Source: an uncultured Butyricicoccus sp. (lineage in GTDB: Bacteria > Bacillota > Clostridia > Oscillospirales > Butyricicoccaceae). From it: a DNA stretch of 37,946 nucleotides. This document shows positions 14,109-22,992 of this stretch, in pieces. Location: positions 1-37,946 of the forward strand of contig CALWUF010000005.1 in assembly GCA_944384655.1 (NCBI GenBank). Direction: 5' to 3'. The notes beneath the pieces were generated by a model that worked only from the letters and a program-made list of their open reading frames with translations, ran no database searches and was not told the DNA's origin. A program made the translations under genes and the position numbers. Every line of letters begins with the position of its first letter. The stretch's first letter is position 1.

Positions 14109-14978
14109 ATGCTGATTCCGGAAGCTGGTGTCCATCAGACCTCCGAACGATACTATTTTACGCCCTCTGCGCTGGCGCATGAGCTGTTTTATTATCCGAC
14201 ACGCTGCGGACATTATTTCTGCAACAGTGCGTACTCCTTCGGATATCAGTCGGAAATCGCGCTCCAGGGCGACCACAACCTGAATATTATGCTGTTTGCC
14301 GTACAGGACGGCGCACTCGAGCTGGAATTGGACGGAAAACCCACGCTCGCGGCATCCGGACAGGTTGTCCTGTTTGATTGCCGTGAGCCGTACCGCTACC
14401 ACGGCACAGACGGACTTGAATTTACCTGGTTGCTGTTTAATGGGCTGAATGCACGCAATTTTTACCGACGCATTGTCCAGGCACATGGCGACCGGCATGT
14501 GTTTGCGCCCACGGCGTACTCAGAAATCCTGCTTGCATTGGATTCCCTGCTCAGCGGCTGCGCCTCCGGCGAACGCCTGAGCGAAGCGGCATGTTCCCAG
14601 CTGCTGCACCGCATCCTGTGCCAGCTCCTGCTGGAAGACACGGGTACCGTGCGCGATGCAGACAACTGCATCACACAGGCAATCCGGTACATGAATACAC
14701 ACCTGTTTGAACCGCTCAGTGTGACGATGGTTGCAGAAGCAGTCAACCTCAGCCCTTCGCACTTTTCGCGTCAGTTCAAGCGGCACACAGGGTATTCACC
14801 GTATGAATACATCGTACTGCGCCGGTTGGACAAGGCCAAATATATGTTGACCTCCACAACGCTGACCGTGAAAGAAATCGCCTATCACATCGGCTACAAC
14901 AGCGAAGAAAATTTTATCCACAGTTTTCAGAAAAATGTGGGCATTTCGCCCAGTTTATTCCGAAAATATCCCATTTAA
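14109..14978 (+). CDS. AraC-family transcriptional regulator
   Basis: A 289-residue AraC-type regulator. The N-terminal half is a cupin-like sensing domain (LNIMLFAVQDGALELELDGK, then VVLFDCREPYRYHG). The C-terminal 100 residues hold the two helix-turn-helix units: LSVTMVAEAVNLSPSHFSRQF, then YNSEENFIHSFQKNVGISPS. The ATG at 14109 has AAAGGA about ten bases upstream; the open frame extends 30 codons further without a ribosome site. It is divergent from the iolH-like gene across 189 bases and is followed by its own terminator, so it probably activates iolH and perhaps other iol units when an inositol or derivative binds the cupin domain. The ligand is inference. Confidence 0.9.
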   Translation: MLIPEAGVHQTSERYYFTPSALAHELFYYPTRCGHYFCNSAYSFGYQSEIALQGDHNLNIMLFAVQDGALELELDGKPTLAASGQVVLFDCREPYRYHGTDGLEFTWLLFNGLNARNFYRRIVQAHGDRHVFAPTAYSEILLALDSLLSGCASGERLSEAACSQLLHRILCQLLLEDTGTVRDADNCITQAIRYMNTHLFEPLSVTMVAEAVNLSPSHFSRQFKRHTGYSPYEYIVLRRLDKAKYMLTSTTLTVKEIAYHIGYNSEENFIHSFQKNVGISPSLFRKYPI

Positions 14979-14990
14979 CCCGAAAAACAA

Positions 14991-15019
14991 AACTGCCGGC
15001 TGCAAGCCGGCAGTTTTTT
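14991..15019 (+). terminator. Terminator after the first AraC gene
   Basis: AACTGCCGGCT (14991-15001) pairs perfectly with AGCCGGCAGTT (15005-15015), followed by a T run. The A-run on the other side lets it also serve the convergent iolG. Confidence 0.92.
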
Positions 15020-15054
15020 CCACATGTGATCAAAATAACTCTGCTGACAGCGGT

Positions 15055-16065
15055 TTATTTTTTATAAAATTCGGGGATCACGCCGATGTCAATCGGGACC
15101 ACGGCACCGTTCTGCTGGCTGGCAACCAGTGCGTCTGCGGTCAGATTGGCAACAAAGCCATCCCACGCGCTCGGACCGTTCATCTCGCCCTTGCGGGTGT
15201 CATTGATCCACTCCTGGATTTCCGTGTCATAGGCCTCGATAAAGCGCTTTTTCCAATCATGACCGATGGGCGTGGTCAGACCACCCGACTTGCGATACGT
15301 CGGCACTGCCGGGGACGGCAGATCAATGACGCCTTCCTCGCAGACGATCTGGCAGTTGATGTCATAGCCGAAACGGCAGTTGACAAAGACCTCAACCATT
15401 GCAACCAGACCGGAACGGCATTTCAGGAACATCAACTGCGGATCTTTCAGTTCAGAATGCGTATACTTGGTCTGGCGCGGCATCATGACCTGTGCCGATT
15501 CATATTCGTCGCCAACGAGCCAGTGCAGCACATCGATCTCATGAATGGCGGTGTCATACACGGCCATCGGGGTGTCATAGTTGGTGCCGACTTCGGGGTT
15601 CCAGTGCGTGCACTTGAGGTACAACGGTGCACCGAACTCGCCGGATTCCAGCAACTCCTTCACCTGACGATAGCCCTTGTCATAACGGCGCATAAAGCCG
15701 ACCTGGATCAGATGTTTTCCGCCTGCGATTTCCGCCTCAACAATATCCATGGAATCTTCTGCAGTCGTTGTCAGCGGCTTCTCACAGAATACCGGCTTGC
15801 CGACTTCGATTGCCTGCATAACAGTTTCCTTATGGGCAAATCCCGGGGTGGTGCAGATGATGGCATCTACATCCGGGTCATTGACCAGATCCGCGCTGTT
15901 GTTGTACACAGTTGCACCGATGGGATCACCCACCTTATGTGCGCCTTCAACAAAAACATCAGATACAGCAACAACCTTACCGCCGGAAAGCTTATTGGTA
16001 ATGCGGTCGATGTGTTCACGGCCGATTGCGCCACATCCCACAACACCGATTCGTAACAATTCCAT
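15055..16065 (-). CDS. iolG: myo-inositol 2-dehydrogenase IolG (Bacillus type)
   Basis: A 336-residue oxidoreductase closely resembling Bacillus IolG. It oxidises myo-inositol to scyllo-inosose with NAD, the entry step of the pathway. The Rossmann loop is G10-x-G12-x-x-G15. The catalytic set is K96 in CEKPL, D171 and H175 in DTAIHEIDVLHW. RITNKLSGG, VGFMRRYD and GPSAWDGF are further family blocks. The ATG at 16065 is chosen because the GGAGG site overlaps an ATG five codons upstream. It has its own promoter and lies behind an AraC gene on the same strand. It belongs to a different subfamily from the dehydrogenase at the left edge. Confidence 0.94.
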   Translation of the reverse strand: MELLRIGVVGCGAIGREHIDRITNKLSGGKVVAVSDVFVEGAHKVGDPIGATVYNNSADLVNDPDVDAIICTTPGFAHKETVMQAIEVGKPVFCEKPLTTTAEDSMDIVEAEIAGGKHLIQVGFMRRYDKGYRQVKELLESGEFGAPLYLKCTHWNPEVGTNYDTPMAVYDTAIHEIDVLHWLVGDEYESAQVMMPRQTKYTHSELKDPQLMFLKCRSGLVAMVEVFVNCRFGYDINCQIVCEEGVIDLPSPAVPTYRKSGGLTTPIGHDWKKRFIEAYDTEIQEWINDTRKGEMNGPSAWDGFVANLTADALVASQQNGAVVPIDIGVIPEFYKK

Positions 16066-16137
16066 TGGTTTAGCCTCCATGTCTCTTCATTTTCCTTTGC
16101 CGGGTAGGGATACAACCCGACATCCTCCGATAGTATG

Positions 16138-16166
16138 ATTATACGGATTTTACAGGCACTTTGCAA
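16138..16166 (-). promoter_or_regulatory. Promoter of iolG
   Basis: On the minus strand TTGCAA (16161-16166) and a perfect TATAAT (16138-16143) are 17 bases apart. The leader of about 65 bases can form a GCCGGGT-type hairpin (about 16099-16120). Confidence 0.75.
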
Positions 16167-16219
16167 TACAGAATCCTATCTTTCCTGAAATTATCCGTCA
16201 TAGTATACAAATCTACCCA

Positions 16220-17083
16220 TCAATTCCTATGTCCTGTACGACCTTGTACAACTTTTCGGTAATCTCTTGGCGTCATTCCGATGGTTCTGCGGAACAGCGC
16301 TGTAAAATAATTATAATTGCTGTAGCCGCATTGCGCTGCTATATGCTGGACAGTCTGGTCCGTAGAGGCGAGCAAGGTCTGCGCACGCGCCATGCGGCGG
16401 CGAATGATGTACTGTACAGGTGAACAGCCCACACTTTCTGCAAACACACGATCCAGATGATACTTGCTCACACCCATCGCCTGTGCAAGCTGGTCGAGCG
16501 TCAAGGGTTCCAGATAATGCCGATCCAGATACATGCGCGTGCGGACACCCAACTCATAATGCGCCTGTTCCGCCTGTTCCGCAGCAGCGCGATGGATGCG
16601 CAATGCAACGGATACAACCGCTGCCGACAGATAGCTGCAAACCTCCTCACTGGCCGTATTCGGATCGAGTGCGGCCTTTTCCAGCACAGACAGCAAGACA
16701 TCCAACGCTTCACTGCCCGCACCTGCGTGCACCACGGGCTGATCCTGATGTGCGATGAAACAATTTTCCTCCAGCCCGCGGCACATCAGCCGTGTAAATC
16801 CACAGGAGACGCCTGTCATCGGCTGGTCCCCATCCGCCCGGTAGCTGTGCGGCTCGCCCGCGCCGCACAGAACAAAATCCCCGGCGGAAAGGGTTTCCTG
16901 CTGCCCATCCACATTGACAATCCCTGTTCCACTGCGCACCAGCATCAATTCAGCATAACCCGGATGCGAATGCATTTCCTGTCCCACCGCATCCATCTCC
17001 AGCGAGCAGATATAAAGAAGCAGCGGAAGGCGGTTGTCCTCAAAACTGCTGCGCTCCATGCCCTGTGCAATGAAATCCTGCAT
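16220..17083 (-). CDS. AraC-family transcriptional regulator (cupin sensor)
   Basis: A 287-residue AraC-type regulator. The N-terminal AraC-binding cupin has MHSHPGYAELMLVRSGTG and AGDFVLCGAGEPHSY. The C-terminal domain has LTLDQLAQAMGVSKYHLDRVF and the second unit around CGYSNYNYFTALFRRTIGMTPRDYR. The ATG follows GGGGAGGG. It precedes iolG on the same strand with a promoter between them, so it is a plausible activator of iolG. It also shares its upstream region with the divergent ABC operon. Which of the two it controls cannot be told from sequence. Confidence 0.9.
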   Translation of the reverse strand: MQDFIAQGMERSSFEDNRLPLLLYICSLEMDAVGQEMHSHPGYAELMLVRSGTGIVNVDGQQETLSAGDFVLCGAGEPHSYRADGDQPMTGVSCGFTRLMCRGLEENCFIAHQDQPVVHAGAGSEALDVLLSVLEKAALDPNTASEEVCSYLSAAVVSVALRIHRAAAEQAEQAHYELGVRTRMYLDRHYLEPLTLDQLAQAMGVSKYHLDRVFAESVGCSPVQYIIRRRMARAQTLLASTDQTVQHIAAQCGYSNYNYFTALFRRTIGMTPRDYRKVVQGRTGHRN

Positions 17084-17117
17084 GCCTGCCCTCCCCTTTC
17101 TACAACATTCTTACAGT

Positions 17118-17147
17118 ATTATACTATATTTCCTGTGTTGGACACAA
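17118..17147 (-). promoter_or_regulatory. Promoter of the second AraC gene with a short dyad
   Basis: A perfect TATAAT (17118-17123) is preceded by TTGTGT (17142-17147) at 18 bases. The -35 lies inside the dyad TGTGTTGGACACA (17134-17146), which could allow self-regulation. Confidence 0.5.
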
Positions 17148-17189
17148 CAAACGCCAAATATTGTTCACAAAACAATCACATATCGATGA

Positions 17190-17215
17190 TAAAATACCAC
17201 CATGATGGGGTGGTA
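17190..17215 (+). promoter_or_regulatory. Candidate -10 and inverted repeat upstream of the ABC operon
   Basis: TAAAAT (17190-17195) runs into an inverted repeat TACCACC (17195-17201) / GGTGGTA (17209-17215), seven-base loop. No convincing -35 is seen. The dyad sits where a repressor would block transcription start, or at the 5' end of the mRNA as a hairpin. Confidence 0.45.
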
Positions 17216-17269
17216 AACGATATCCTTCCCTGTTGTTTTTTTATTCATCATCCTTTCAGGAGGCCTTCT

Positions 17270-18301
17270 ATGATACAAGTGAAAGGGCTTACCCGCCGCT
17301 ACGGCAATCTTGCCGCCGTCTCTGATCTTTCATTCTCCGTCTCGGAGGGCGAGATCATTGGATTCCTCGGTCCGAACGGTGCGGGAAAGACCACAACCAT
17401 GAACATGATAACCGGCTGCCTGCGCGCGACAGCCGGCACCGTAACGGTGGATGGTGCAGACATCGAGACCGACGCCGACCGTGCACGCAAAATCATCGGT
17501 TATCTGCCGGAAAATCCGCCGCTGTATCCCGATATGACGGTGGATGAATATCTGGAATTCGTCTATCAATTGAAAAAGTGCACGCTGCCATATACAGAAC
17601 ATCTGACCGGTATCTGCGACATGGCCGGTCTGTCCGATGTGCGCGGGCGATTGATCCGCAATCTGTCCAAAGGGTATCGGCAGCGCGTCGGTCTGGCACA
17701 GGCACTCATCGGGGATCCCAAAGTATTGATCCTGGATGAACCGACGGTCGGTCTCGACCCGCGTCAGATCATTGAGATCCGGGAAGTGATCCGCAGCCTC
17801 GGTCAAAAACACACCGTCATCCTGTCCAGCCACATCCTGCCGGAAGTACAGGAAATCTGTGACCGCATCCTTGTCATCGATCACGGCAAAATTGTCGCAG
17901 ACGGCACGCCTGCGCAGCTCAGTGAACGCGTCGAAGGCGCAGAACAGTTGAATATGACCATCGAAGGCGAACCTGCCGCCGTGCTCGGTGTGCTGCGCGC
18001 CATCCCCGGTGTGTCCGAGGCTGTTGTCACAGTGGAGGACGGAATGAAATGTGTCTACCGCATCACGGCAGAATCCGGTGCGGACATCCGCCGCGCCGTA
18101 TTTGACGCACTCAGCCAACACAGGCTCGCCATCCTGTCCATGCAGCAGGTCGAGCTGAGCCTGGAAGATATCTTCCTGGAATTGACCGGCGCAGAGCCGG
18201 CGCCGGAACAAACAATTTCCACAGACGAAACGCAACCGGAAGCATCCAAACAGAAGAAAAAACGCCGTCTGTTCGGCAGAAAGCGGGGTGACGACAAGTG
18301 A
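17270..18301 (+). CDS. ABC transporter ATP-binding protein (GldA-like)
   Basis: A 343-residue ATPase. Walker A GPNGAGKT is at 34-41, the signature LSKGY at 132-136, Walker B VLILDEP at 152-158 and the switch histidine H188 in SSHIL. After the nucleotide-binding domain (to about 215) comes a C-terminal regulatory domain of the DUF4162 type ending with SLEDIFLELTG, then an acidic-to-basic tail (KKKRRLFGRKR). It powers the membrane subunit encoded next, which overlaps it by four bases. With the GldG-like and DUF4340 proteins downstream it resembles GldAFG-type systems. The exported substrate is unknown. The ATG follows CAGGAGG. Confidence 0.92.
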   Translation: MIQVKGLTRRYGNLAAVSDLSFSVSEGEIIGFLGPNGAGKTTTMNMITGCLRATAGTVTVDGADIETDADRARKIIGYLPENPPLYPDMTVDEYLEFVYQLKKCTLPYTEHLTGICDMAGLSDVRGRLIRNLSKGYRQRVGLAQALIGDPKVLILDEPTVGLDPRQIIEIREVIRSLGQKHTVILSSHILPEVQEICDRILVIDHGKIVADGTPAQLSERVEGAEQLNMTIEGEPAAVLGVLRAIPGVSEAVVTVEDGMKCVYRITAESGADIRRAVFDALSQHRLAILSMQQVELSLEDIFLELTGAEPAPEQTISTDETQPEASKQKKKRRLFGRKRGDDK

Positions 18302-19002
18302 ATGCCATCCGCAAACGCGATACACAGGGATTTTTCCGCTCCCCGCTCGGATATGTCTACACCGGCGCGTTCCTCACCATTATGAACCTGTATTTTTTCG
18401 CCATCTGTGTACTGTCTTCATCGAGCGATACGGGCAGTGTATTTTCCAACATGCTCATTGTCTTCCTGTTCCTCATGCCGATTTTGACCATGCGGCTATT
18501 CAGTGAGGAATACAAACAGGGGACAGACCGCTTGTTGTTGACCGCACCGGTCAGTGTGTGGGAGATTGTCGGCGGCAAATTCCTCGCCACAATCAGCGTC
18601 CTGCTCGTCGCACTGGCCTGTACATTGCCATGGATTGTCATCATCGCAATCTTTGGCGAACCTGCCTGGGCGAGCATCATCGGCTGTTATATCGCCGTGT
18701 TGTGCGCCTCTGCCGTATTCGCTGCCATGGGCATGTTCCTGTCCAGCCTGACCGAAAGCCAATTGATTGCCGCTGTACTGTCTTTTGCATTGTTCCTCGG
18801 GCTGTATATCGCAGATATGCTCAGTTATTCCTTCGACAGTGACAGCTTGTTGGGTGCAGTGCTCAGTTGGCTGTCCATTTTTACCCGCTATGATTCCTTT
18901 ATGTCCGGTCAGTTCTCATTGGGAAATCTGATCTACTTCCTCTCGCTCACCGGGCTGTTCCTATACCTGACCGCCCGTGTGCTTGAACGGCGCAGGCTTT
19001 GA
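18298..19002 (+). CDS. ABC-2 type permease (GldF-like)
   Basis: A 234-residue membrane protein with six predicted helices. FSEEYKQGTDRLLLTAPVSVWEIVGGKF (split around residues 69-96) is the conserved cytoplasmic loop of the ABC-2 permease family. It starts with GTG in a GTGA overlap with the ATPase stop codon, which implies coupled translation; no in-frame ATG near the junction would work. It forms the channel for the ATPase. Confidence 0.9.
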   Translation: MNAIRKRDTQGFFRSPLGYVYTGAFLTIMNLYFFAICVLSSSSDTGSVFSNMLIVFLFLMPILTMRLFSEEYKQGTDRLLLTAPVSVWEIVGGKFLATISVLLVALACTLPWIVIIAIFGEPAWASIIGCYIAVLCASAVFAAMGMFLSSLTESQLIAAVLSFALFLGLYIADMLSYSFDSDSLLGAVLSWLSIFTRYDSFMSGQFSLGNLIYFLSLTGLFLYLTARVLERRRL

Positions 19003-19016
19003 GGAGGTGTCATCTC

Positions 19017-20525
19017 ATGAAACAATTCCATCCGTTCAAACGGTTGAAAAAAAATAAAACAACCGCATCCCCCGAACAAACGGCACAAAAACGCAAGCGA
19101 TTGCGCCGTGTGTCGGTTTCCGCCGCAGGTCTCGCGCTTGCGCTTGCAGCCGTCATCCTGCTCAACCTGGTGTGCACCAGCCTGACCGATCGGTTTGACC
19201 TGACGCTCGACCTGACGGCAAATCAGTTGTATGAAATCACCGACGACACCAAAACGATGTTGGAAAATATGGAGGAAACGGTTGATATCACCATCTTGGC
19301 CTCCGAAGATGATTTCCGCAACGACAGTTATTATGGCAACGTATACACGCTGCTGAATAAATATATCAATCTCGCAGGCGACAAACTGACCGTGGAATAT
19401 ATCGACCCCTATACCAACCCGAATGTTGTCAGCCGTTACAGCGACCTCGCCGCGACCATTCAGGAGGGCAGTGTCATTCTGTCCTGCGGCGATCAGACAC
19501 GTGTGCTCAACGATTCGGATTTTTACACCACGGAATCCAGTTCGTCATACAGCGGCTATGCTACGGTCACCGGCTTCCAGGGCGAACAGGCATTGACTTC
19601 CGCCATCACAGCCGTGACAAGCGATGAAACCCCTGTCGCATATATTCTCCAGGGACACAATGAAAGCGTTTCGACCACCTTTACGTCCATGCTGACCAAT
19701 GCAGGTTTCACCGTAAACCTGCTCAACCTGACGGAAGAACAGGAAGTACCGGAGGATGCATCCATTGTAGTGATCAGCCTGCCGCAGGCCGATCTGACGG
19801 AAACGGAAGTTGACCTGATCGATACCTTTGTCAAGGGTGGCGGTGATTTGATGGTATTTGACGGCACGCTGTCTCCGACCTCTATGCCCGTGCTGTATTC
19901 CTATCTGAAAGAATGGGGGGCACAGGTGGAGGCCAATATGGTACTCGATGCGGATTACAACATCAGTGAAGAGCCGTATATCCTCGCACAACTGACCACT
20001 TCGGATGTGAACAGCTCTCTGGAGAATAAGTCAGATATGGTTCTTGTCACGCCGAATGCCAAGTCGATCACGGTTGAACTCGACAGTTCGGTCACGGACC
20101 GCACAATTGAAACACTAATGGAAAGCCGCGATACGTCCTATGCCAAAGTGCTTACCGATGAGACCGAATATGACAGCTATTCAAAGGAAGACGGCGATGC
20201 CGACGGTCCGTTTGCACTCGCCTCGCTGTCTACCTACACCGGCAATGACGACGGCGGTCAGGTATTTGTCTGCTCCGCGGCGCTGATGATGACCGATGAC
20301 CTGATGGGCGCCTCCAGCCTGCTCAACCAGCCGTTCCTGAGCAATGTCGTCAGCGAAATGCAGCCGGATGTGGATGTTGTCACCATCGCTGCCAAAAGTC
20401 TGACCGCAGAACCGCTCATCATGGGTTCCACGGCACAGTTCATCGTGTTCGTGCTGCTGGCGCTGCTCCCGCTCACCCTGTTCGGCGCGGGTATTGCGGT
20501 ATTTTTCCGCCGGAGGAAGTTATGA
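19017..20525 (+). CDS. GldG-like ABC-associated membrane protein
   Basis: A 502-residue protein with a basic cytoplasmic start (about 1-32), one transmembrane helix (about 33-55), a large extracytoplasmic part and a second helix near the C-terminus (about 472-496) followed by RRRK. DLTANQLYEITDDTKTML at 65-82 and SLPQADLTETEVDLIDTFVKGGGDLMVFDG are typical of the GldG/ABC-type uncharacterised transport system family. The extracytoplasmic domain is a Rossmann-like module that may bind a ligand or partner. The ATG at 19017 follows GAGGAGG. It lies 14 bases after the permease and overlaps the next gene by four bases. Confidence 0.86.
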   Translation: MKQFHPFKRLKKNKTTASPEQTAQKRKRLRRVSVSAAGLALALAAVILLNLVCTSLTDRFDLTLDLTANQLYEITDDTKTMLENMEETVDITILASEDDFRNDSYYGNVYTLLNKYINLAGDKLTVEYIDPYTNPNVVSRYSDLAATIQEGSVILSCGDQTRVLNDSDFYTTESSSSYSGYATVTGFQGEQALTSAITAVTSDETPVAYILQGHNESVSTTFTSMLTNAGFTVNLLNLTEEQEVPEDASIVVISLPQADLTETEVDLIDTFVKGGGDLMVFDGTLSPTSMPVLYSYLKEWGAQVEANMVLDADYNISEEPYILAQLTTSDVNSSLENKSDMVLVTPNAKSITVELDSSVTDRTIETLMESRDTSYAKVLTDETEYDSYSKEDGDADGPFALASLSTYTGNDDGGQVFVCSAALMMTDDLMGASSLLNQPFLSNVVSEMQPDVDVVTIAAKSLTAEPLIMGSTAQFIVFVLLALLPLTLFGAGIAVFFRRRKL

Positions 20526-21925
20526 CCAAAAATACAAAAAGGCTTTTATTCGGCGTGCTTGCAGTCGCTGTACTCGGCGGCGCTTATGCCGCACTATTGC
20601 TCAACCCTGCGGAGGAAGATACCGACAGCACGCCATCTGAAACACTGGTATCGATCGACACCGACAACCTCGCAAGCGTACAGGTCACACTGCGCGATGG
20701 CAGCAGTTTTACGATGACTACCTCTTCTGACGACAGCGGCACCTCTTACACGATGTCCGGTGCGGCAGAGGACGACTACAGCGAATCGCTCATGCAGGGG
20801 CTGATGGATGCCGCCTGTGATATCTCTGCCCGCCCGGTCGAGCAGGATTGTTCCGAGCTGGACAAATATGGTCTGTCAACCGATGATCAGACCGATACGC
20901 TTGTCATCACAGATACGGACGACACGGCGCATACACTGACCATCGGTCTGTCCAGTGAACTGGGCACGTATTGTTCCATAGATGGCGGGGATGACATCTA
21001 TCTGCTCGACAGCGATACAGCGGAAACGCTCACACAGGCACAATCCTATTACCGCAATCTGACCGTACTCGGCGGCTATTACAGCCTGTCCGACGAATTG
21101 AAAACGCTGACCATCGATCATATGGACGACGGCACAACGGTCACGCTCTCTGCCCGCGACACATCGGATATGGATGAAGACGCCGCCGAGGCGTATTCGG
21201 AATATGTGTTCACCGCACCGATCTCCTGCGACGCGGATGACAGCGAGCTGAGTACCGGGCTGTTGTCCGGTCTGCAATCCGGTCTGACGGCACAGTCGAT
21301 TGCAGAAGATAACCCGTCCGACCTGAGCAAATATGGTCTGGATGATCCCATCCGCATTGAAATCGCTGCCAGCAGTCTGGATGCAGCGATCCTCGTGGGC
21401 GATGAGACCGACGACGGCGGCATTTATGTGATGAAAGAAGGCGGAAAAACGGTTTATCTGTGCACGGCATCCGATTATTCTTTCCTCGAGGAGGATTGGA
21501 ATGACTGGCGTTCATCCAATTTGATGCCATGCGCCCTGTCCGAGGTTGACACAATTACAGTCACAGAGGATGGCGAGACACACACCGTCGATATCACGCA
21601 TGTGGAAGCCGATGAGAATGAAGAAGACGACACAGACGATCACACTGCCACGCTCGACGGCGAGGATATGACAGATGATGCGCTGGAACAATTCTTCCTT
21701 GCCATCACTTCCGTCCATTACACCCGTCTGGTTGAAAATCCACAGCAGGCGGAAGCCTCTGTAACGGTCACCTTGACCATGAACGACGGCTCAACGCGTT
21801 CCCTTGCCTTCACCAAGGGCGGGTCGCGCGAATATCTGGTCAGTGTCAACGGCGGCGCGTATGCCTATGGCGTGTCGCAGGACGATTTAACCAGCATCCT
21901 TGACGGACTGACAACTGGCGCATAA
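20522..21925 (+). CDS. DUF4340-containing membrane-anchored protein
   Basis: A 467-residue protein with one N-terminal membrane helix (about 8-28), the rest outside the cell, strongly acidic and Ser/Thr-rich. Two similar modules can be seen: each has a DKYGL or SKYGL block (about 118 and 271), a strand of the VTVTLRDG/TVTEDGE type and a YLLDSD/YLCTASD segment. This matches DUF4340, commonly encoded beside GldG-like proteins. ATGA overlap with the GldG gene implies coupled translation. It probably assembles with the transporter on the outer face; function unknown. Confidence 0.82.
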   Translation: MTKNTKRLLFGVLAVAVLGGAYAALLLNPAEEDTDSTPSETLVSIDTDNLASVQVTLRDGSSFTMTTSSDDSGTSYTMSGAAEDDYSESLMQGLMDAACDISARPVEQDCSELDKYGLSTDDQTDTLVITDTDDTAHTLTIGLSSELGTYCSIDGGDDIYLLDSDTAETLTQAQSYYRNLTVLGGYYSLSDELKTLTIDHMDDGTTVTLSARDTSDMDEDAAEAYSEYVFTAPISCDADDSELSTGLLSGLQSGLTAQSIAEDNPSDLSKYGLDDPIRIEIAASSLDAAILVGDETDDGGIYVMKEGGKTVYLCTASDYSFLEEDWNDWRSSNLMPCALSEVDTITVTEDGETHTVDITHVEADENEEDDTDDHTATLDGEDMTDDALEQFFLAITSVHYTRLVENPQQAEASVTVTLTMNDGSTRSLAFTKGGSREYLVSVNGGAYAYGVSQDDLTSILDGLTTGA

Positions 21926-21946
21926 ACATCTCTCAATATAAAGCGG

Positions 21947-21985
21947 AAGCCGCACAGGAAAAACATCCTGTGCGGCTTTCTTTAT
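21947..21985. terminator. Terminator between the ABC operon and the sucrose operon
   Basis: Perfect 12-bp stem AAGCCGCACAGG (21947-21958) and CCTGTGCGGCTT (21967-21978), followed by TCTTTATT on the plus strand. On the minus strand the tail is less U-rich but the stem may still stop the sucrose transcript. Confidence 0.9.
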
Positions 21986-22004
21986 TGATCAGAGAGAGAA
22001 TCAT

Positions 22005-22967
22005 TTATTTTGCATAATGCCGTTGAAACTCATCCATGGACGCCATCACAGCCCCCTTATGTGCAACCGTCAACGCCGCATATTTCGCAGAAAAATCCAG
22101 ATAACCGCCCAGCGTATCTTCAGGCAATGAAGCGAGGTCATCCAGCTCGACCTTATCACGCACCAACTGGAACAGGAAGGAACCGGCAAAGGAATCGCCT
22201 GCACCGGTTGTATCGACCACATGCGCCTCCAGCGCCGGACGATGTACCTCTGCGTGCGGTGTATACACCGATGAGCCATCCCCACCTTTTGTGATGAGCA
22301 GCAAACGGCAATTGCCTGCAAACAGTTTGTCCGCTGCTTCGTGTTCGTCACGGCAGCCAGTGACAAATTCCAACTCATCATCGGACAATTTGACGATATT
22401 CGCATACGGCAAAAAGTCCCGGATCGCCTCCCGGCATTCCGCCGGAGAATCCCATAACGGCAGACGTACATTCGGATCAAAACTGATGATCATACCCGCC
22501 TGCTGTGCCAATTCAATCGCCCGGCGATGCGCCTGGCGCACCGGCCAATCGACCAGATCCACCGAACAGAAGTGCAGCACGGCACAATCGGCCATGATTT
22601 CCGGCACAATTTGTTCCGGAGACAGGAACAAATCTGCACTCGGATTGCGGAAAAATGAAAATTCCCGATTGCCTGTGGCGTCCAGGGATACAAATGCCAA
22701 ACCGGTATTGGCGCGCCTGGTCTTATAGACATAGTGCGTATCCACGCCGTTGGCGCGGAGCACATCGATGATGTGCTCGCCGAATGCGTCCTCACCGACC
22801 TGGGAAATCATCACACCGCTGCCGCCCAGACGGCTGACCGCCGTCACCACATTGGCGGGTGCACCGCCTGCCACACGCTCAAAATGCGTGACTTCCCGCA
22901 GGGCACAGCCTTTCTGCTGCGGGACAAAATCAATCAGCAGCTCTCCGATTGCCGCCACTCGTCTCAT
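22005..22967 (-). CDS. scrK: Fructokinase (PfkB/ribokinase family)
   Basis: A 320-residue PfkB-family sugar kinase. GGAPANVV at 34-41 is the substrate-binding signature, and DTTGAGDSF at 252-260 holds the anion hole and catalytic base D258. It phosphorylates the free fructose released by sucrose-6-phosphate hydrolase to fructose 6-phosphate. ATG at 22967 is preferred to the GTG one codon before because of spacing from AGGAGG. It is the last gene of the sucrose operon, 25 bases behind the hydrolase. Confidence 0.92.
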   Translation of the reverse strand: MRRVAAIGELLIDFVPQQKGCALREVTHFERVAGGAPANVVTAVSRLGGSGVMISQVGEDAFGEHIIDVLRANGVDTHYVYKTRRANTGLAFVSLDATGNREFSFFRNPSADLFLSPEQIVPEIMADCAVLHFCSVDLVDWPVRQAHRRAIELAQQAGMIISFDPNVRLPLWDSPAECREAIRDFLPYANIVKLSDDELEFVTGCRDEHEAADKLFAGNCRLLLITKGGDGSSVYTPHAEVHRPALEAHVVDTTGAGDSFAGSFLFQLVRDKVELDDLASLPEDTLGGYLDFSAKYAALTVAHKGAVMASMDEFQRHYAK

Positions 22968-22992
22968 CACAATCTCCTCCTTGGTTTACCGT

